The position numbers and the translations under genes are program-made. This document shows positions 53,529 through 62,798 of a DNA stretch of 64,000 bases, piece after piece. Below the pieces are notes generated by a model, which searched no databases, was not told the origin of the DNA, and was given only the letters and a program-made list of their open reading frames with translations. The stretch is from CBDCYS01 sp965226245 (lineage in GTDB: Bacteria > Acidobacteriota > Terriglobia > Bryobacterales > UBA6623). Each line of letters begins with the position of its first letter. Within the stretch, counting starts at the first letter, position 1. Where the stretch lies: NCBI GenBank assembly GCA_965226245.1, contig CBDDCL010000015.1:3782001-3846000 (forward strand). Direction: 5' to 3'.

Positions 53529-54318
53529 TCATAGATCGGCGCCGGCGGCGCGGTTCTGCAGCTTTTGTCGCGGCGCCATGGCCGCCGCCGAGCGGCTGAG
53601 GATGACGATATCCACGCGCCGGTTGGCGGCCCGACCCTGTGGAGAGTTGTTGTCCGCCACGGGACGAAGTTCACCGTAGCCGACAACCGAGAGCCTCTCC
53701 GGGGCAATCTTGAACCGCCCAATGAGAATATTCATGACTTCGATCGCCCGCCAGCTTGACAGATCCCAGTTCGAAGCAAATACTTCGTTATGAATGGGCA
53801 CATTGTCGGTATGGCCTTCGAGACGAATCGGTTGCCTGGGTATTTGCCGAATCGTCTCGCCAATCTGCTCGAGCAGATCCTCTGCTCCGGCACGAAATGC
53901 CGCCTTGCCGATGGGGAAGAACGCGGCTTCGCGCAGACTCAGCACGAGCCCTCGTGGGTGCAATGAAATCGAGACTTGGCCGTCCCCGACCATCCCGGCA
54001 AGCCGTTCTTCGAGATTCTTTTTGATGGGCAGGAGTTCCGCTGCCGTGAGAATGTTGTGCTCGTCCCGTCGCGGGTTGCCTCCACCATCGGTGACGCTGT
54101 TGCTGGCCGGAAGCGTCTGCGGCGGAGCCCCCTGAAGGTACGATGAGTAGGACTCAGCCAGAGCGGATACGCGGCTCTTATCAAGGTCGGATGCCGCGAA
54201 CAGGACCACAAAGAACGCGAACAACAGCGTGATGAAATCTGCGTAGGAGACAAGCCAGCGCTCGTGATTGTCAGCGAGGCGCGCCCTCCCTTTTCTCGTT
54301 CTTCTTGCCGTTGGTCAC
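53529..54318 (-). CDS. motB: Flagellar motor protein MotB, frame disturbed near the start
   Basis: The conserved frame runs from about 54272 to 53529: DNHERWLVSYADFITLLFAF (the MotB membrane helix with the proton-binding Asp in YADF), then an OmpA-like peptidoglycan-binding domain with LEGHTDNVPI and NWDLSSWRAIEVMN. This frame has no ATG, GTG or TTG ahead of the helix. A GTG at 54318 opens a basic leader (VTNGKKNEKREGAPR) that reads straight into it if one base near 54273 is removed, so a single-base insertion or sequencing error is likely. MotB anchors the stator to peptidoglycan and forms the ion channel with MotA. It follows motA by 17 bp. Confidence 0.85.
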
Positions 54319-54334
54319 CTCCAGCGAAAATGTA

Positions 54335-55117
54335 CTATTCCTCGGACTTCCCCAGGGTGGCGGGATTGGCGGGTTCCACAAAAGCTTCCAGCCGGCTTCG
54401 AATCAGTCTCGGGTGCAGGCCCTCGGCCAGGCTGATAGCGCCCTCGAGCATCAAGTACTTGACCGTCTCAACTTGGCGCGCGCGGGCGACGATCTTCTTG
54501 GCGCCCGGCAGCAGCAACAGGTTGGCGATTCCAACGCCGTAGATTGTGGCCACGAAGGCGACGGCGATTCCCTTGCCGACTTGGTTGATGTCTTCCAAGT
54601 GCTTCATAACTTGGATCAGGCCGAGGACCGCCCCAATGATGCCAATCGTCGGAGCGAACCCACCTGCTGACTCAAACACCTGTGCTTCAGCTTCCCGCCG
54701 AGCCATGTCCTGGTCAATTTCGTTTTCCAGTATGCCCCGCAAGTCTTTGGGGTCCGTGCCGTCCACGGCTAGTGCCATCGCCTTGTGCAGAAACGGATCG
54801 GAGATGTCCTGCATCTTCTTGTCCAGAGAAATGATGCCGTGCCGGCGGGCCTGGTTGGCAAGCTCGATGATCTGCTCGATGGCGGTTTCGAGCTGGTAGC
54901 GAGGCTCGGCGAAGACTACCACAAGCTGGCGGCAGGCGCTCCATACGACAGGGAAGGGTTGTGCCACCAAGGTTGCGCCGAATGTCCCCCCGAGCACGAT
55001 CAAAGCCGCGGTTGGTTGCAGGATCTCGTAGAGGGACCCCCCTTCGAGCATCAGCCCGGCGGAAATCCCGTCAAAAGCCAATAGCAAGCCGGCCAGCGTT
55101 CCCCAGTCGACCCTCAT
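54335..55117 (-). CDS. motA: Flagellar motor protein MotA
   Basis: The 260-residue protein has four hydrophobic helices. Family marks are LLLAFDGISAGLMLEGGSLY at the N-terminus, a cytoplasmic loop with RRHGIISLDKKMQDISDPFL and the C-terminal pair containing APTIGIIGAVLGLIQVM and GKGIAVAFVATIYGVG with the conserved prolines and glycines. It is the stator channel partner of MotB. Its ATG overlaps the flbD stop (ATGA), showing translational coupling. Confidence 0.95.
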   Translation of the reverse strand: MRVDWGTLAGLLLAFDGISAGLMLEGGSLYEILQPTAALIVLGGTFGATLVAQPFPVVWSACRQLVVVFAEPRYQLETAIEQIIELANQARRHGIISLDKKMQDISDPFLHKAMALAVDGTDPKDLRGILENEIDQDMARREAEAQVFESAGGFAPTIGIIGAVLGLIQVMKHLEDINQVGKGIAVAFVATIYGVGIANLLLLPGAKKIVARARQVETVKYLMLEGAISLAEGLHPRLIRSRLEAFVEPANPATLGKSEE

Positions 55118-55383
55118 GATTCTTCGCCTCCACCACGACGTATGCTGCCGCGAACTGCGTTTTTGGCCCTCGCTTGCCGTGGAGGCTGATGCACTTCCCG
55201 CTGATAGGCGATCACTTTTTCAATGACCTCATCGACGGTTTCGCGGACAGCCAGCCGCCGGCCGTTGACGAGCCGGACTACGGTATCCGGCGTCGCTTCG
55301 AGAGCCTCGATCACTCCGGCGTTGACGACGATCTCAGCGCCGTTAAGTCTTGTAACCCTGACCATGCTGCCGCTCTTCTCCAT
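55114..55383 (-). CDS. flbD: FlbD family flagellar protein
   Basis: The protein has 89 residues from ATG 55383 (GGAG five bases upstream); an internal ATG at 55365 starts the conserved part, MVRVTRLNGAEIVVNAGVIE. VIEALEATPDTVVRLVNGRR is typical of the small FlbD/YlzI family found in flagellar operons. Its role is not defined. It heads the flbD-motA-motB unit and overlaps motA by four bases. The C-terminal 30 residues are basic and less conserved. Confidence 0.88.
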   Translation of the reverse strand: MEKSGSMVRVTRLNGAEIVVNAGVIEALEATPDTVVRLVNGRRLAVRETVDEVIEKVIAYQREVHQPPRQARAKNAVRGSIRRGGGEES

Positions 55384-55546
55384 ATCGGCTCCAGGGGACC
55401 GGGTTTACGTCTAAAGACATGATTCGGGTTCAAGTTCCGCGCGGGTTCCAGTCCCGTGCGGCTGAAAGCGTGCTCAATGCGCGGCCGCCGGTAGCCCCTT
55501 TGATAGAATCAAGTTTCCTCTCAGGGTTGCCCGGCGGGTCGGTGTG

Positions 55547-56800
55547 ATGTCTGTCGTACGACGAAAATCGCATATTTGTGGCGTCGGTGGCGTCAAGATC
55601 GGCGGCGATCACCCGATCGTCGTGCAGTCGATGACCAACACCGACACGGCTGACAGCGCCGCCACGGTCAACCAAGTGATGGCGCTGGCCAAGGCGGGGT
55701 CGGAACTGGTCCGTGTTACGGTCAATCACGATAAAGCGGCTCAAGCGCTGCCCCGCATCGTACAGACCCTCCAGGACTTTGGCGTCACGGCGCCGATCGT
55801 CGGGGACTTCCACTACAACGGCCACATCCTGCTGAAGAAGTATCCCGAGTGCGCCAAGCGATTGGCCAAATACCGCATCAATCCCGGCAACGTCAACATC
55901 GGCAAGAAGCATGACGACAACTTCCGCACCATGATCGAAGTTGCCATCGACAACGACAAGCCGGTGCGGATCGGCGTCAACTGGGGATCTCTCGACCAAG
56001 CGCTGCTAACCCGTTTGATGGACGAAAACTCCCGGCGCAGCGACCCGCGTGACGCCAAAGAAGTAACCCGCCAGGCGATTGTCCTCAGCGCTGTCACGTC
56101 GGCGGAGGCCGCGGAGTCTTACGGACTCGGCCGCGACAAGATCATTCTCAGCGCCAAGGTATCCAACGTCCAGGACTTGGTTGCGGTCTACCGCGACCTC
56201 GCCGCCCGCTGCGATTACCCGCTTCACCTGGGGCTGACTGAAGCCGGGATGGGCGCTAAGGGGATCATTTCCTCCACGGCCGGGCTGGCTATCCTTCTGC
56301 AGCAAGGAATTGGCGATACGATCCGCGTTTCGCTGACGCCAAAACCCGAAGGCGACCGCACCGAAGAGGTTCTCGTTTGCCAGCAGATTCTGCAATCTCT
56401 GGAGCTGCGCAGCTTCACTCCGCAAGTGACCGCTTGTCCGGGCTGCGGACGCACCACCAGCACATTCTTCCAGGAGATGGCCGGCCAGATCGAAGGGTAT
56501 CTGCGCCAGCAGATGCCGATCTGGAAGACGACCCATGCAGGTGTGGAAGAGATGAACGTTGCCGTCATGGGCTGTGTCGTCAACGGACCCGGCGAGTCCA
56601 AGCACGCCAACCTGGGCATCTCGCTTCCCGGTACCTTTGAAGAACCCAAAGCCCCGGTCTACGTCGACGGCCGGCTGATGACCATCCTCAAAGGCGACCG
56701 GATCGTTGAGGAATTCATCGAAATTCTCAACAAGTATGTTGCCAGCCACTACGCCAGACAGCCTGGCGCCACCGAGCCGGTGACTGGCGTCGAGGCTTAA
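55547..56800 (+). CDS. ispG: 4-hydroxy-3-methylbut-2-en-1-yl diphosphate synthase
   Basis: The protein has 417 residues from ATG 55547. The TIM-barrel part begins with RRKSHICGVGGVKIGGDHPI and VQSMTNTDT. The iron-sulfur part has ACPGCGRTTSTFF and MGCVVNGPGESKHANLGI, whose cysteines and Glu hold the 4Fe-4S cluster. The enzyme makes HMBPP from MEcPP in the MEP isoprenoid pathway. Length is normal for the two-domain bacterial form. It is followed by purA on the same strand after about 260 bp. Confidence 0.96.
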   Translation: MSVVRRKSHICGVGGVKIGGDHPIVVQSMTNTDTADSAATVNQVMALAKAGSELVRVTVNHDKAAQALPRIVQTLQDFGVTAPIVGDFHYNGHILLKKYPECAKRLAKYRINPGNVNIGKKHDDNFRTMIEVAIDNDKPVRIGVNWGSLDQALLTRLMDENSRRSDPRDAKEVTRQAIVLSAVTSAEAAESYGLGRDKIILSAKVSNVQDLVAVYRDLAARCDYPLHLGLTEAGMGAKGIISSTAGLAILLQQGIGDTIRVSLTPKPEGDRTEEVLVCQQILQSLELRSFTPQVTACPGCGRTTSTFFQEMAGQIEGYLRQQMPIWKTTHAGVEEMNVAVMGCVVNGPGESKHANLGISLPGTFEEPKAPVYVDGRLMTILKGDRIVEEFIEILNKYVASHYARQPGATEPVTGVEA

Positions 56801-56851
56801 CTCCGCTCCCAATCAAGCGCAAAACTGTTGCTGCAGCCGTCTTTCCGGTAG

Positions 56852-56875
56852 TGTCCTAATTTCAGGATTAGGACA
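56852..56875. repeat. Small hairpin between ispG and purA
   Basis: TGTCCTAAT and ATTAGGACA are exact inverted arms around TTCAGG. There is no T run, so it is not a standard terminator. It could be a regulator site or a repeat end. Confidence 0.55.
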
Positions 56876-57061
56876 TTACCCGAATTTACACCTGCATCGC
56901 AGACCGGCTAGAATTGATAGGTAACCAGCACTCCTCCGCGGGTCCTTCGCGTTCTTTTATTCTGGACAGCTTTCAACCGGCAGCTTTCATTTCACCGGAC
57001 AGCTCGTTCCACAGGTGTGCGTCGGGCCTAGCTTTCCACGGGGGGAGCGGAAGAGATTTTC

Positions 57062-58366
57062 ATGTCCAATATCGTCATTCTAGGTACGCAATGGGGAGAT
57101 GAAGGGAAAGGTAAAATCGTCGACCTCATCTCCGGCCGCTTCGACGTCATCGCCCGCGCTCAAGGCGGCCACAATGCCGGCCACACGGTCTATGTCGGCG
57201 AACAGCGCTTTGTCCTCACGCTCGTTCCGAGCGGCATCATTCGCCCCGGCAAGAAGGGCGTCATCGGCAACGGCCTGGTGCTGGATCCGGCGGCCTTGCT
57301 AAAGGAGATCGATACGCTCGAGGGCCTGGGCGTCGAAGTGGCGGGCAATCTCTTCATCAGCAATCGCGCTCACGTCATTTTCCCCTATCACCGCATGATG
57401 GAACGAGCCACGGAAGGCAAGCCAGGCAAGATCCAAATCGGCACTACCTCGCGCGGGATCGGCCCTTGTTACGAGGACAAGATCGCGCGCCGGGGCATTC
57501 GCCTTGGCGAACTTCTCGATACCGAGAAATTCCCGCAACGCTTCCGGGCGATTGCCGAGGAAAAGAACATCATCGCCACCGCGCTGGGGATTCACGAACC
57601 CTGGGACATCGACGCCATTATCACCGAATACCAGCAGTACGCCGAGCGCTTGCGGCCCTTCGTTTGCGACACGGCTCACTACCTGGGTCAGGCGTTTCGA
57701 GAAGGCAAGCGCATCCTTTTCGAGGGCGCCCAGGGCGCCATGCTCGATATCGATCACGGCACCTATCCGTTCGTTACTTCATCCAATGCAACGGCGGGCG
57801 GGGTTTGCACCGGACTCGGGGTTTCCCCAACTTTCGTCGACGCCGCGGTGGGCATCGTCAAGGCCTACTGCACGCGCGTGGGCGGCGGTCCCTTCCCCTC
57901 GGAATGTAGCGGGCCGGAAGGAGACACACTGCGCGAGCACGGCGGCGAGTTCGGGACAGTCACCGGACGTCCGCGGCGTTGCGGCTGGTTCGACATCCCG
58001 CTGAGCCGCTATGTCCACACGGTGAACCATCTGGCTTCCTTCATCGTCACCAAGCTCGATGTGCTGGACCATCGGGAGACGATCCCGGTCTGTACCGGTT
58101 ACCGCTATCGCGGGGAAGTGCTCGAGGAGATGCCAGATCGGGCTGATGTCTTCGCCGCCATCGAGCCGGTATATGATGTACGCCCTGGCTGGCACAGCTC
58201 GACACGGGGCATCACTCGGTTCGATGAGCTGCCCCAAGCCGCGAAAGACTATCTGGCCTATTTGGAAGATGAGACCGAAGTGGAGATCGGCGGTATTTCC
58301 ACGGGCCAGGAAAGAGACGAGACGATTATCCGCAACGGCTCGAAGCTGGAAGCGTTGCTGAAGTAG
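57062..58366 (+). CDS. purA: Adenylosuccinate synthase
   Basis: The protein has 434 residues from ATG 57062. GTQWGDEGKGKIVDLIS is the GTP-binding loop with the catalytic Asp. GGHNAGHTV holds the catalytic His, and the family signature GIGPCYEDKIARRGIR and the C-terminal TGRPRRCGWFD are all present. The enzyme joins IMP and aspartate using GTP in AMP synthesis. The length is standard and the frame is clean. Confidence 0.98.
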   Translation: MSNIVILGTQWGDEGKGKIVDLISGRFDVIARAQGGHNAGHTVYVGEQRFVLTLVPSGIIRPGKKGVIGNGLVLDPAALLKEIDTLEGLGVEVAGNLFISNRAHVIFPYHRMMERATEGKPGKIQIGTTSRGIGPCYEDKIARRGIRLGELLDTEKFPQRFRAIAEEKNIIATALGIHEPWDIDAIITEYQQYAERLRPFVCDTAHYLGQAFREGKRILFEGAQGAMLDIDHGTYPFVTSSNATAGGVCTGLGVSPTFVDAAVGIVKAYCTRVGGGPFPSECSGPEGDTLREHGGEFGTVTGRPRRCGWFDIPLSRYVHTVNHLASFIVTKLDVLDHRETIPVCTGYRYRGEVLEEMPDRADVFAAIEPVYDVRPGWHSSTRGITRFDELPQAAKDYLAYLEDETEVEIGGISTGQERDETIIRNGSKLEALLK

Positions 58367-58380
58367 GGTAGCGCCCCGCC

Positions 58381-58440
58381 GGCAGGAAATTTCAGACGGC
58401 CGGACAGAGCCGCGGACGGAAGTCCGCGGACGGGGCGCAG
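58381..58440. repeat. Dispersed repeat (GGCAGAAAATTTCRGAC family), copy 3
   Basis: GGCAGGAAATTTCAGACGGC, then CGGACAGAGCCGCGGACGG and the palindrome CGCGGACGGAAGTCCGCG. Confidence 0.7.
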
Positions 58441-58572
58441 GAGAACAACCGCATGCCTACGCCTCTGCAAGTAAAGCTCTGTGAGGCGTTCGTTCGTTGC
58501 TGCCCGATGCAAGAGCACGTGCCATTGAACCAAAACCCTCCGCGCGGAACTGCCAACTGAACAATATTGAGG

Positions 58573-58728
58573 CTAGCAGCCCGTGGTGCAAGTCCGACTA
58601 CGCGAAAAAAGGGACAGCCACCGATTCTCGCGTCGCACTAGTGTTGGAAACAATAGGGTTCCACGAGCGAGAATCGGATGGCAGTCCCCCATTTTCGCCC
58701 GCACACTCTTCTGCCACGGGCTGCTAGG
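58573..58728. repeat. Long hairpin element (CTAGCAGCCCGTGG family), copy E
   Basis: This complete copy has the same core class as copy A (GATTCTCGC / GCGAGAATC), but lies in the opposite direction. It is directly followed by AGGCCAGTCGTTTTACGGCT, a piece of another repeat family (also at 48290). The 58367-58803 gap has only repeats. Confidence 0.9.
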
Positions 58729-58803
58729 CCAGTCGTTTTACGGCTGGTAGGCCCCGACGCTCAAGGTTTGTAGGGTAGCTGGCCCGCGGCCGTGCCCCGC
58801 CGC

Positions 58804-60156
58804 TTACACCCGTTTCGGGTCCGGGTGCTTCCAGGGCTTGCGGTACTCTCGAGCCAAGAACCGGCGGTTGACTTCTTTGTCGTTTTTGACCTCGCCGCGC
58901 AGCGGGTCCCACTCCAGTGTCCGGCCCGCCTCCAGCGCGATATTGGCCAGGATGCACGATGCCGTTGAGATGTAGCCTTGCTCGATGTCGGCCACCGGAC
59001 GGGAGCGCTCGTCCACCGCCTTCAGCCAGTCCTTCATGTGGTAGCGAACCGCCGGCGCGATGTGCTTCTCGATGTCCTTTTCGGTCTTGTCTTCCGGGAA
59101 CTGCTCCAGTTCGTAGACCACGTCGGCGTGTACCGGCTTGGCTTTCTTGCCGACGGGAATGAAATCATAGCGGTGGACGCTGGCCTTGAGCGTGCCTTTC
59201 GAGCCGTAAATAAACGCCGCCCAGGGATAGTCCGGATCAGGCGGCGTGCCCCAGGAGCGGTGCGTCCAAACAACCGGAAACTTCTCGTACTCGAAAGTCG
59301 CCGTCTGCGTGTCGGTAATGTTCGCCTTGCTTTCCTTCTGAACCAGGATGCCGCCGGAGGAGGAGATCCGCCGCGGCCATCCCAGATCGAGCATCCAGCG
59401 GACCATGTCGAACATGTGAACGCACATGTCGCCGACGATGCCGTTGCTGTATTCCATGAACGCCCGCCAGGAGCGCGGATGGCGCATTTCGTTGTAAGGG
59501 CGCATCGGCGCGGGTCCGGTCCAGGTCTCGTAGTCCAGGTAGCCGGGCGGGTCGCTGTCGGGAGGATTGCGGTTTGCCCGCATGTGGTAGTAGCAGCAGA
59601 TTTCGACGTGGCCGATATCGCCCAGCAGCCCCTCCCCGACGATCCGCTCCTTGGCCTGGGCCAGATGCGGCGTCGAGCGGCGTTGCGTGCCGATTTGCAC
59701 AACGCGGTTGTACTTGCGGGCGGCGGCGAGCATGGCCTGGCCTTCGACAATGTCTACGCTGATCGGCTTCTGACAGTAGATGTCGATTCCCGCGCGGCAG
59801 GCATCGATCATCGGCAGCGCGTGCCAGTGATCGGGCGTGTTGATCAGGAGGAGGTCCATCTCCTCCTGGGCGAGCATTTCCTTGTAATCCCCGTACTTGC
59901 GCGGCTCACGGCCTGACTTCTGCCGGGTCGCCGTCATCTTTGCGGCGTGGTCGAGCATGTTGCGGTCCACGTCGCACAGCGCGACGACTTCGACCGGCTC
60001 GACCTGGATCAAGCGGAACAGATCGACCTTGCCGTACCAGCCCGGCCCGATCACTCCGACCTTGCGTGGCGGGTCGGCGGCGCGCGCCCCTGGCAAGAAA
60101 GCGAGACCGGCGGCAGCGGCTCCCAGAAAGTCACGGCGATTGATGAGGCGATTCAT
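58804..60156 (-). CDS. Gfo/Idh/MocA family oxidoreductase, Tat-exported
   Basis: The protein has 450 residues from ATG 60156. A Tat signal (NRRDFLGAAAAGLAFLPGA) comes first, then the NAD(P)-binding fold KVGVIGPGWYGKVDLFRLIQ. LLINTPDHWHALPMIDACRA and YCQKPISVDIVEGQAM follow, with the catalytic Lys in the EKP-like motif (here QKP). The C-terminal alpha/beta domain is complete. Such Tat-exported enzymes in Acidobacteria and Planctomycetes are thought to act on sugars or glycans. Substrate unknown. A longer frame to 60249 would bury the Tat signal. Confidence 0.9.
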   Translation of the reverse strand: MNRLINRRDFLGAAAAGLAFLPGARAADPPRKVGVIGPGWYGKVDLFRLIQVEPVEVVALCDVDRNMLDHAAKMTATRQKSGREPRKYGDYKEMLAQEEMDLLLINTPDHWHALPMIDACRAGIDIYCQKPISVDIVEGQAMLAAARKYNRVVQIGTQRRSTPHLAQAKERIVGEGLLGDIGHVEICCYYHMRANRNPPDSDPPGYLDYETWTGPAPMRPYNEMRHPRSWRAFMEYSNGIVGDMCVHMFDMVRWMLDLGWPRRISSSGGILVQKESKANITDTQTATFEYEKFPVVWTHRSWGTPPDPDYPWAAFIYGSKGTLKASVHRYDFIPVGKKAKPVHADVVYELEQFPEDKTEKDIEKHIAPAVRYHMKDWLKAVDERSRPVADIEQGYISTASCILANIALEAGRTLEWDPLRGEVKNDKEVNRRFLAREYRKPWKHPDPKRV

Positions 60157-60259
60157 GATGGAGGGTCCCCTTTGTGGTGACTCCAGCAAAATATCACATT
60201 CGTATGCACCGGGGCGCGTTGTGGATCGTGATGTTGTCTCTAGTTTCAATCGCCGGGTC

Positions 60260-60462
60260 TAAACCCACCGCCTTTGAGGCGGCCAGCTTAGAGCGAGGGT
60301 TCCCAACAGAGCCGCGCCCGCAAGGGTGCGGTCCAGTCTGGCAGTGACCGCATTCCGATGGCCCCCTCGACGCACTGACGACCCTCGACCGCACCCTTGC
60401 GGGCGCGGCTCTGTTGCGGCCAGGTCCCGCTTCAGGCGGCTTGCAGTCGCACACGAACCTGC
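60260..60462. repeat. Long palindromic repeat (GAGCCGCGCCCGCAAGG family), copy 3
   Basis: This full-length copy is inverted relative to copy 1. The core arms are at about 60307-60336 and 60386-60416; the flanks starting AAACCCACCGCCTTTGAGGC and ending GTCGCACACGAACCTGC match copy 1. Confidence 0.87.
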
Positions 60463-60487
60463 CGGCTTTCAGGCGGCGGTTGTTCAG

Positions 60488-61114
60488 TCAGAAAACCAAA
60501 CGATCTTTCTTGGCTTCGATCTTGGCGAGGTCGATGCCGGGAACCTTTTTCAGGTCCTCGATCGATTTGAAGTCGCCGTGCTCCTTGCGGTAGCGGAGAA
60601 TCTTGGCTGCTTCGGAGCGCTTGAGCGACAGGCGGCTTTCCAGTTGGATCGCCCTCGCTTTGTTGACATTGACCGGAGGAAGCTCGTCCGCTGGAAAGTT
60701 TTTCGTGAGGTATTCGAGAATCGCGCGGAATTCCTGATCGCTGCCCTTAGCTCCAAGAGCAACCATCTTGGTCAATGTGACTCCCCAGCCGTTGCGGTCC
60801 TGGCGGAGTGAAACTGATTTCGCCATGTCGTGGCACTGCACGCAGAGGTTCTCGGTTTCCACACTTCCCGGACCCTCGGGAAGCTCCGCCCAGGCCTGAA
60901 CGGCCAAGAGGACGAAGAGGGCGGGCGCCAGGGTCAACGCGATACGCGAAACGCCCCGCACCTGGCCTCTTGCGGGGGGTACTGCGTTTGGCGGATTTGA
61001 CCCCGCGCTTGCGGTTGACCGCTCGCTTGCGGTTAACCCCGCGCTAACGCTTGGGGCTCCGATCCCTTTTGAGAAAATCTTCCGCCATATTTTGGATGCA
61101 CGCTTCATGCGCAC
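60488..61114 (-). CDS. Cytochrome c-like / helix-hairpin-helix exported protein
   Basis: The 208-residue frame starts at the GTG at 61114, right after the stop of the upstream gene, with GGAG six bases before. A GTG at 60961 just before the hydrophobic segment (SRIALTLAPALFVLLAVQAW) is an alternative. One heme-binding CVQCH lies about 20 residues after the signal peptide. The C-terminal 60 residues form a helix-hairpin-helix pair of ComEA type (PVNVNKARAIQLESRLSLKR, then FKSIEDLKKVPGI). The N-terminal 50 residues are low complexity and match a local DNA repeat (60985-61065). Heme plus HhH suggests an exported electron-transfer partner for the PQQ-type propeller protein encoded just upstream. 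Confidence 0.78.
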   Translation of the reverse strand: MRMKRASKIWRKIFSKGIGAPSVSAGLTASERSTASAGSNPPNAVPPARGQVRGVSRIALTLAPALFVLLAVQAWAELPEGPGSVETENLCVQCHDMAKSVSLRQDRNGWGVTLTKMVALGAKGSDQEFRAILEYLTKNFPADELPPVNVNKARAIQLESRLSLKRSEAAKILRYRKEHGDFKSIEDLKKVPGIDLAKIEAKKDRLVF

Positions 61115-62755
61115 TTAATGCTCCAACGGAAAACCAAACGAGTAAAGTGTTCCTTCGTAGTCGCTCAAATACACAGCACCGCCCCCGGCGGACAACCCGT
61201 TCTTGGGAGCGAACGAGCTGATTGCGTCCCCGCTTTCCCATAGCACTTTTCCGGTTGCCCCGTCGAGCGCATAGAGCATCGCGGGCGAGGAGCGTTGGGC
61301 ACGCTGTTCGGCGCTCATCGAAGAGTCACTCGTACGGTAAGCGCCGCTCGACGCGGCAAAAACCACGCCGTTCACGACGATCGGGGGCAGCGGCGAAACC
61401 ATGTCGCGCGAGATCCAGCCGGGTTCGAGAGATGGAGAGCCGTTCTTGCCGGCAATCTTCCAGGCGACGATCGCCCCATTCGTCACTTGGCCGTTGGTAA
61501 CCGGGAAGGTCACGCCGGGGGCAGGCGGCGCGCCCGACGGAGCAAGCACCCAGCTCACGCCGTTCGAGTCCTGCCAGGTGGCAAGCGCCCCAGGAACGAA
61601 ACCGGTCCCAGCGGAATAGGCCGGCGTTTTGTCGGCGGGAGTGCGGCCGTCGACGCCGCCCAGGTTCGCGCCGTCGAGCAGATGAATCGTTCCGTCTTTG
61701 GCGGTTGCGGCGAGATAGTCCTTTTCGTTGTAATCGATCACAACGGGGGAAGAGGTGAATCCGGCGCTCCCCGGCGCGTAGGAACAGATTTGCTCGAGGG
61801 TCTTCGCCTCCAGCGCCACGATCGATCCCCCGGCCGTCGCCACGTAAAGCGTTCCATCCGGGCCCAGAGCCGGACCCGCCAAGCCCGCCACTCCGCCGCT
61901 GTTTGACTTCCAAGTAGTGACCTTTTTTGACTCCAGGTCGAGCGCCCAAACGCCATCGGTAACGCCGCCGCAACCATTCGTCGTCGCGACATAGGCGACG
62001 TCATCGACCACAATCAGGCCCTGAGCGTTCGCGTTCGGCGGAAGAAACTTCACCGGCGGTACGCGGTCGTCGCCGTTTGAGACATACATCGTGTGCAGCA
62101 TGCCGTCGCTCGACAGGGCGTAAACGAGCCTGAGCCCGCGCGAAGACCGGCTGGGCGGCGGCCGCCTGCGAGAAGAGGAAATGGCGGGAGACGGCGGAGG
62201 ACGAAAACTCGATCCGGTGGCCGCGGCCAGAGTGACCGCGCCCTCGTCTGGCCGGCCGACTCCGCTGCTCGCGGGGTTGCGGCGGCCGCGGCCTACGAAA
62301 CCAACCAGCGCCGGGATAGCCGCGCTCGTGGGGCGCGTCAGGTTCGCGGTCATGCCGCCCGGACAATCGAGGGTTCCCTTCGGCGCTGGCGGCGAGCCGG
62401 CACGCCTCTCCCACTCCATTCGAGCCAGGTCGGTGTCCATCACAAAGACCTTGCCCGAGCTGCCTGCCATGAAGGCGAGAGACCGAAATCCCCGGTAGCT
62501 GATGTAGTAATCGTACAAGACCGGCTGGGTCAAGGCGTTCAGTTGCCTCGGCTCGTTATCCAGCTTGAGCTTCCACAAGAGTTTGAAATCCGGTTGCTGT
62601 ACGCCCGCGGTCGAAATCTTGGCGTCCGCCCTGATCCAGGAGGAACGCTGCGCATCATTGCCGATGGTGGTCCAGTCCGACTGAGGCCGCGCGGAATCCG
62701 CCCCGAAAAAGAAGCAGCCGAAGCAAACAAGCGCCCAAGCGGAAAGTCTCTTCAT
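61115..62755 (-). CDS. Exported PQQ-binding-like beta-propeller protein
   Basis: The protein is 546 residues long. A signal peptide (LSAWALVCFGCFFFGADSA) is followed by propeller blades marked by W motifs such as DWTTIGNDAQRSSWI, KLLWKLKLDNEPRQLN, DGTLYVATAGGSIVAL and GATGKVLWESG. The middle (about residues 150-215) is unusually Pro/Arg/Ser-rich and may be a frame-disturbed or low-complexity insert. Similar proteins are outer or periplasmic dehydrogenase-like propellers, but the PQQ ligands cannot be confirmed. The downstream gene encodes a heme protein translated from a directly adjoining start. A related propeller gene lies divergently at 63089. Confidence 0.83.
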   Translation of the reverse strand: MKRLSAWALVCFGCFFFGADSARPQSDWTTIGNDAQRSSWIRADAKISTAGVQQPDFKLLWKLKLDNEPRQLNALTQPVLYDYYISYRGFRSLAFMAGSSGKVFVMDTDLARMEWERRAGSPPAPKGTLDCPGGMTANLTRPTSAAIPALVGFVGRGRRNPASSGVGRPDEGAVTLAAATGSSFRPPPSPAISSSRRRPPPSRSSRGLRLVYALSSDGMLHTMYVSNGDDRVPPVKFLPPNANAQGLIVVDDVAYVATTNGCGGVTDGVWALDLESKKVTTWKSNSGGVAGLAGPALGPDGTLYVATAGGSIVALEAKTLEQICSYAPGSAGFTSSPVVIDYNEKDYLAATAKDGTIHLLDGANLGGVDGRTPADKTPAYSAGTGFVPGALATWQDSNGVSWVLAPSGAPPAPGVTFPVTNGQVTNGAIVAWKIAGKNGSPSLEPGWISRDMVSPLPPIVVNGVVFAASSGAYRTSDSSMSAEQRAQRSSPAMLYALDGATGKVLWESGDAISSFAPKNGLSAGGGAVYLSDYEGTLYSFGFPLEH

Positions 62756-62798
62756 GACTCAATCTCCATGCAGTCCGGAATCACTTTCCTCTGACTCG

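Noticed and set aside
52900..53679. A 259-codon open frame starting with a zinc-ribbon-like CPRCG
   Set aside because: It runs through the interleaved IS/host stretch and into the antisense of motB; it is a product of the scrambled sequence.
56852..56875. Terminator for ispG
   Set aside because: The stem is AT-rich and no T run follows, so it is listed only as a hairpin.
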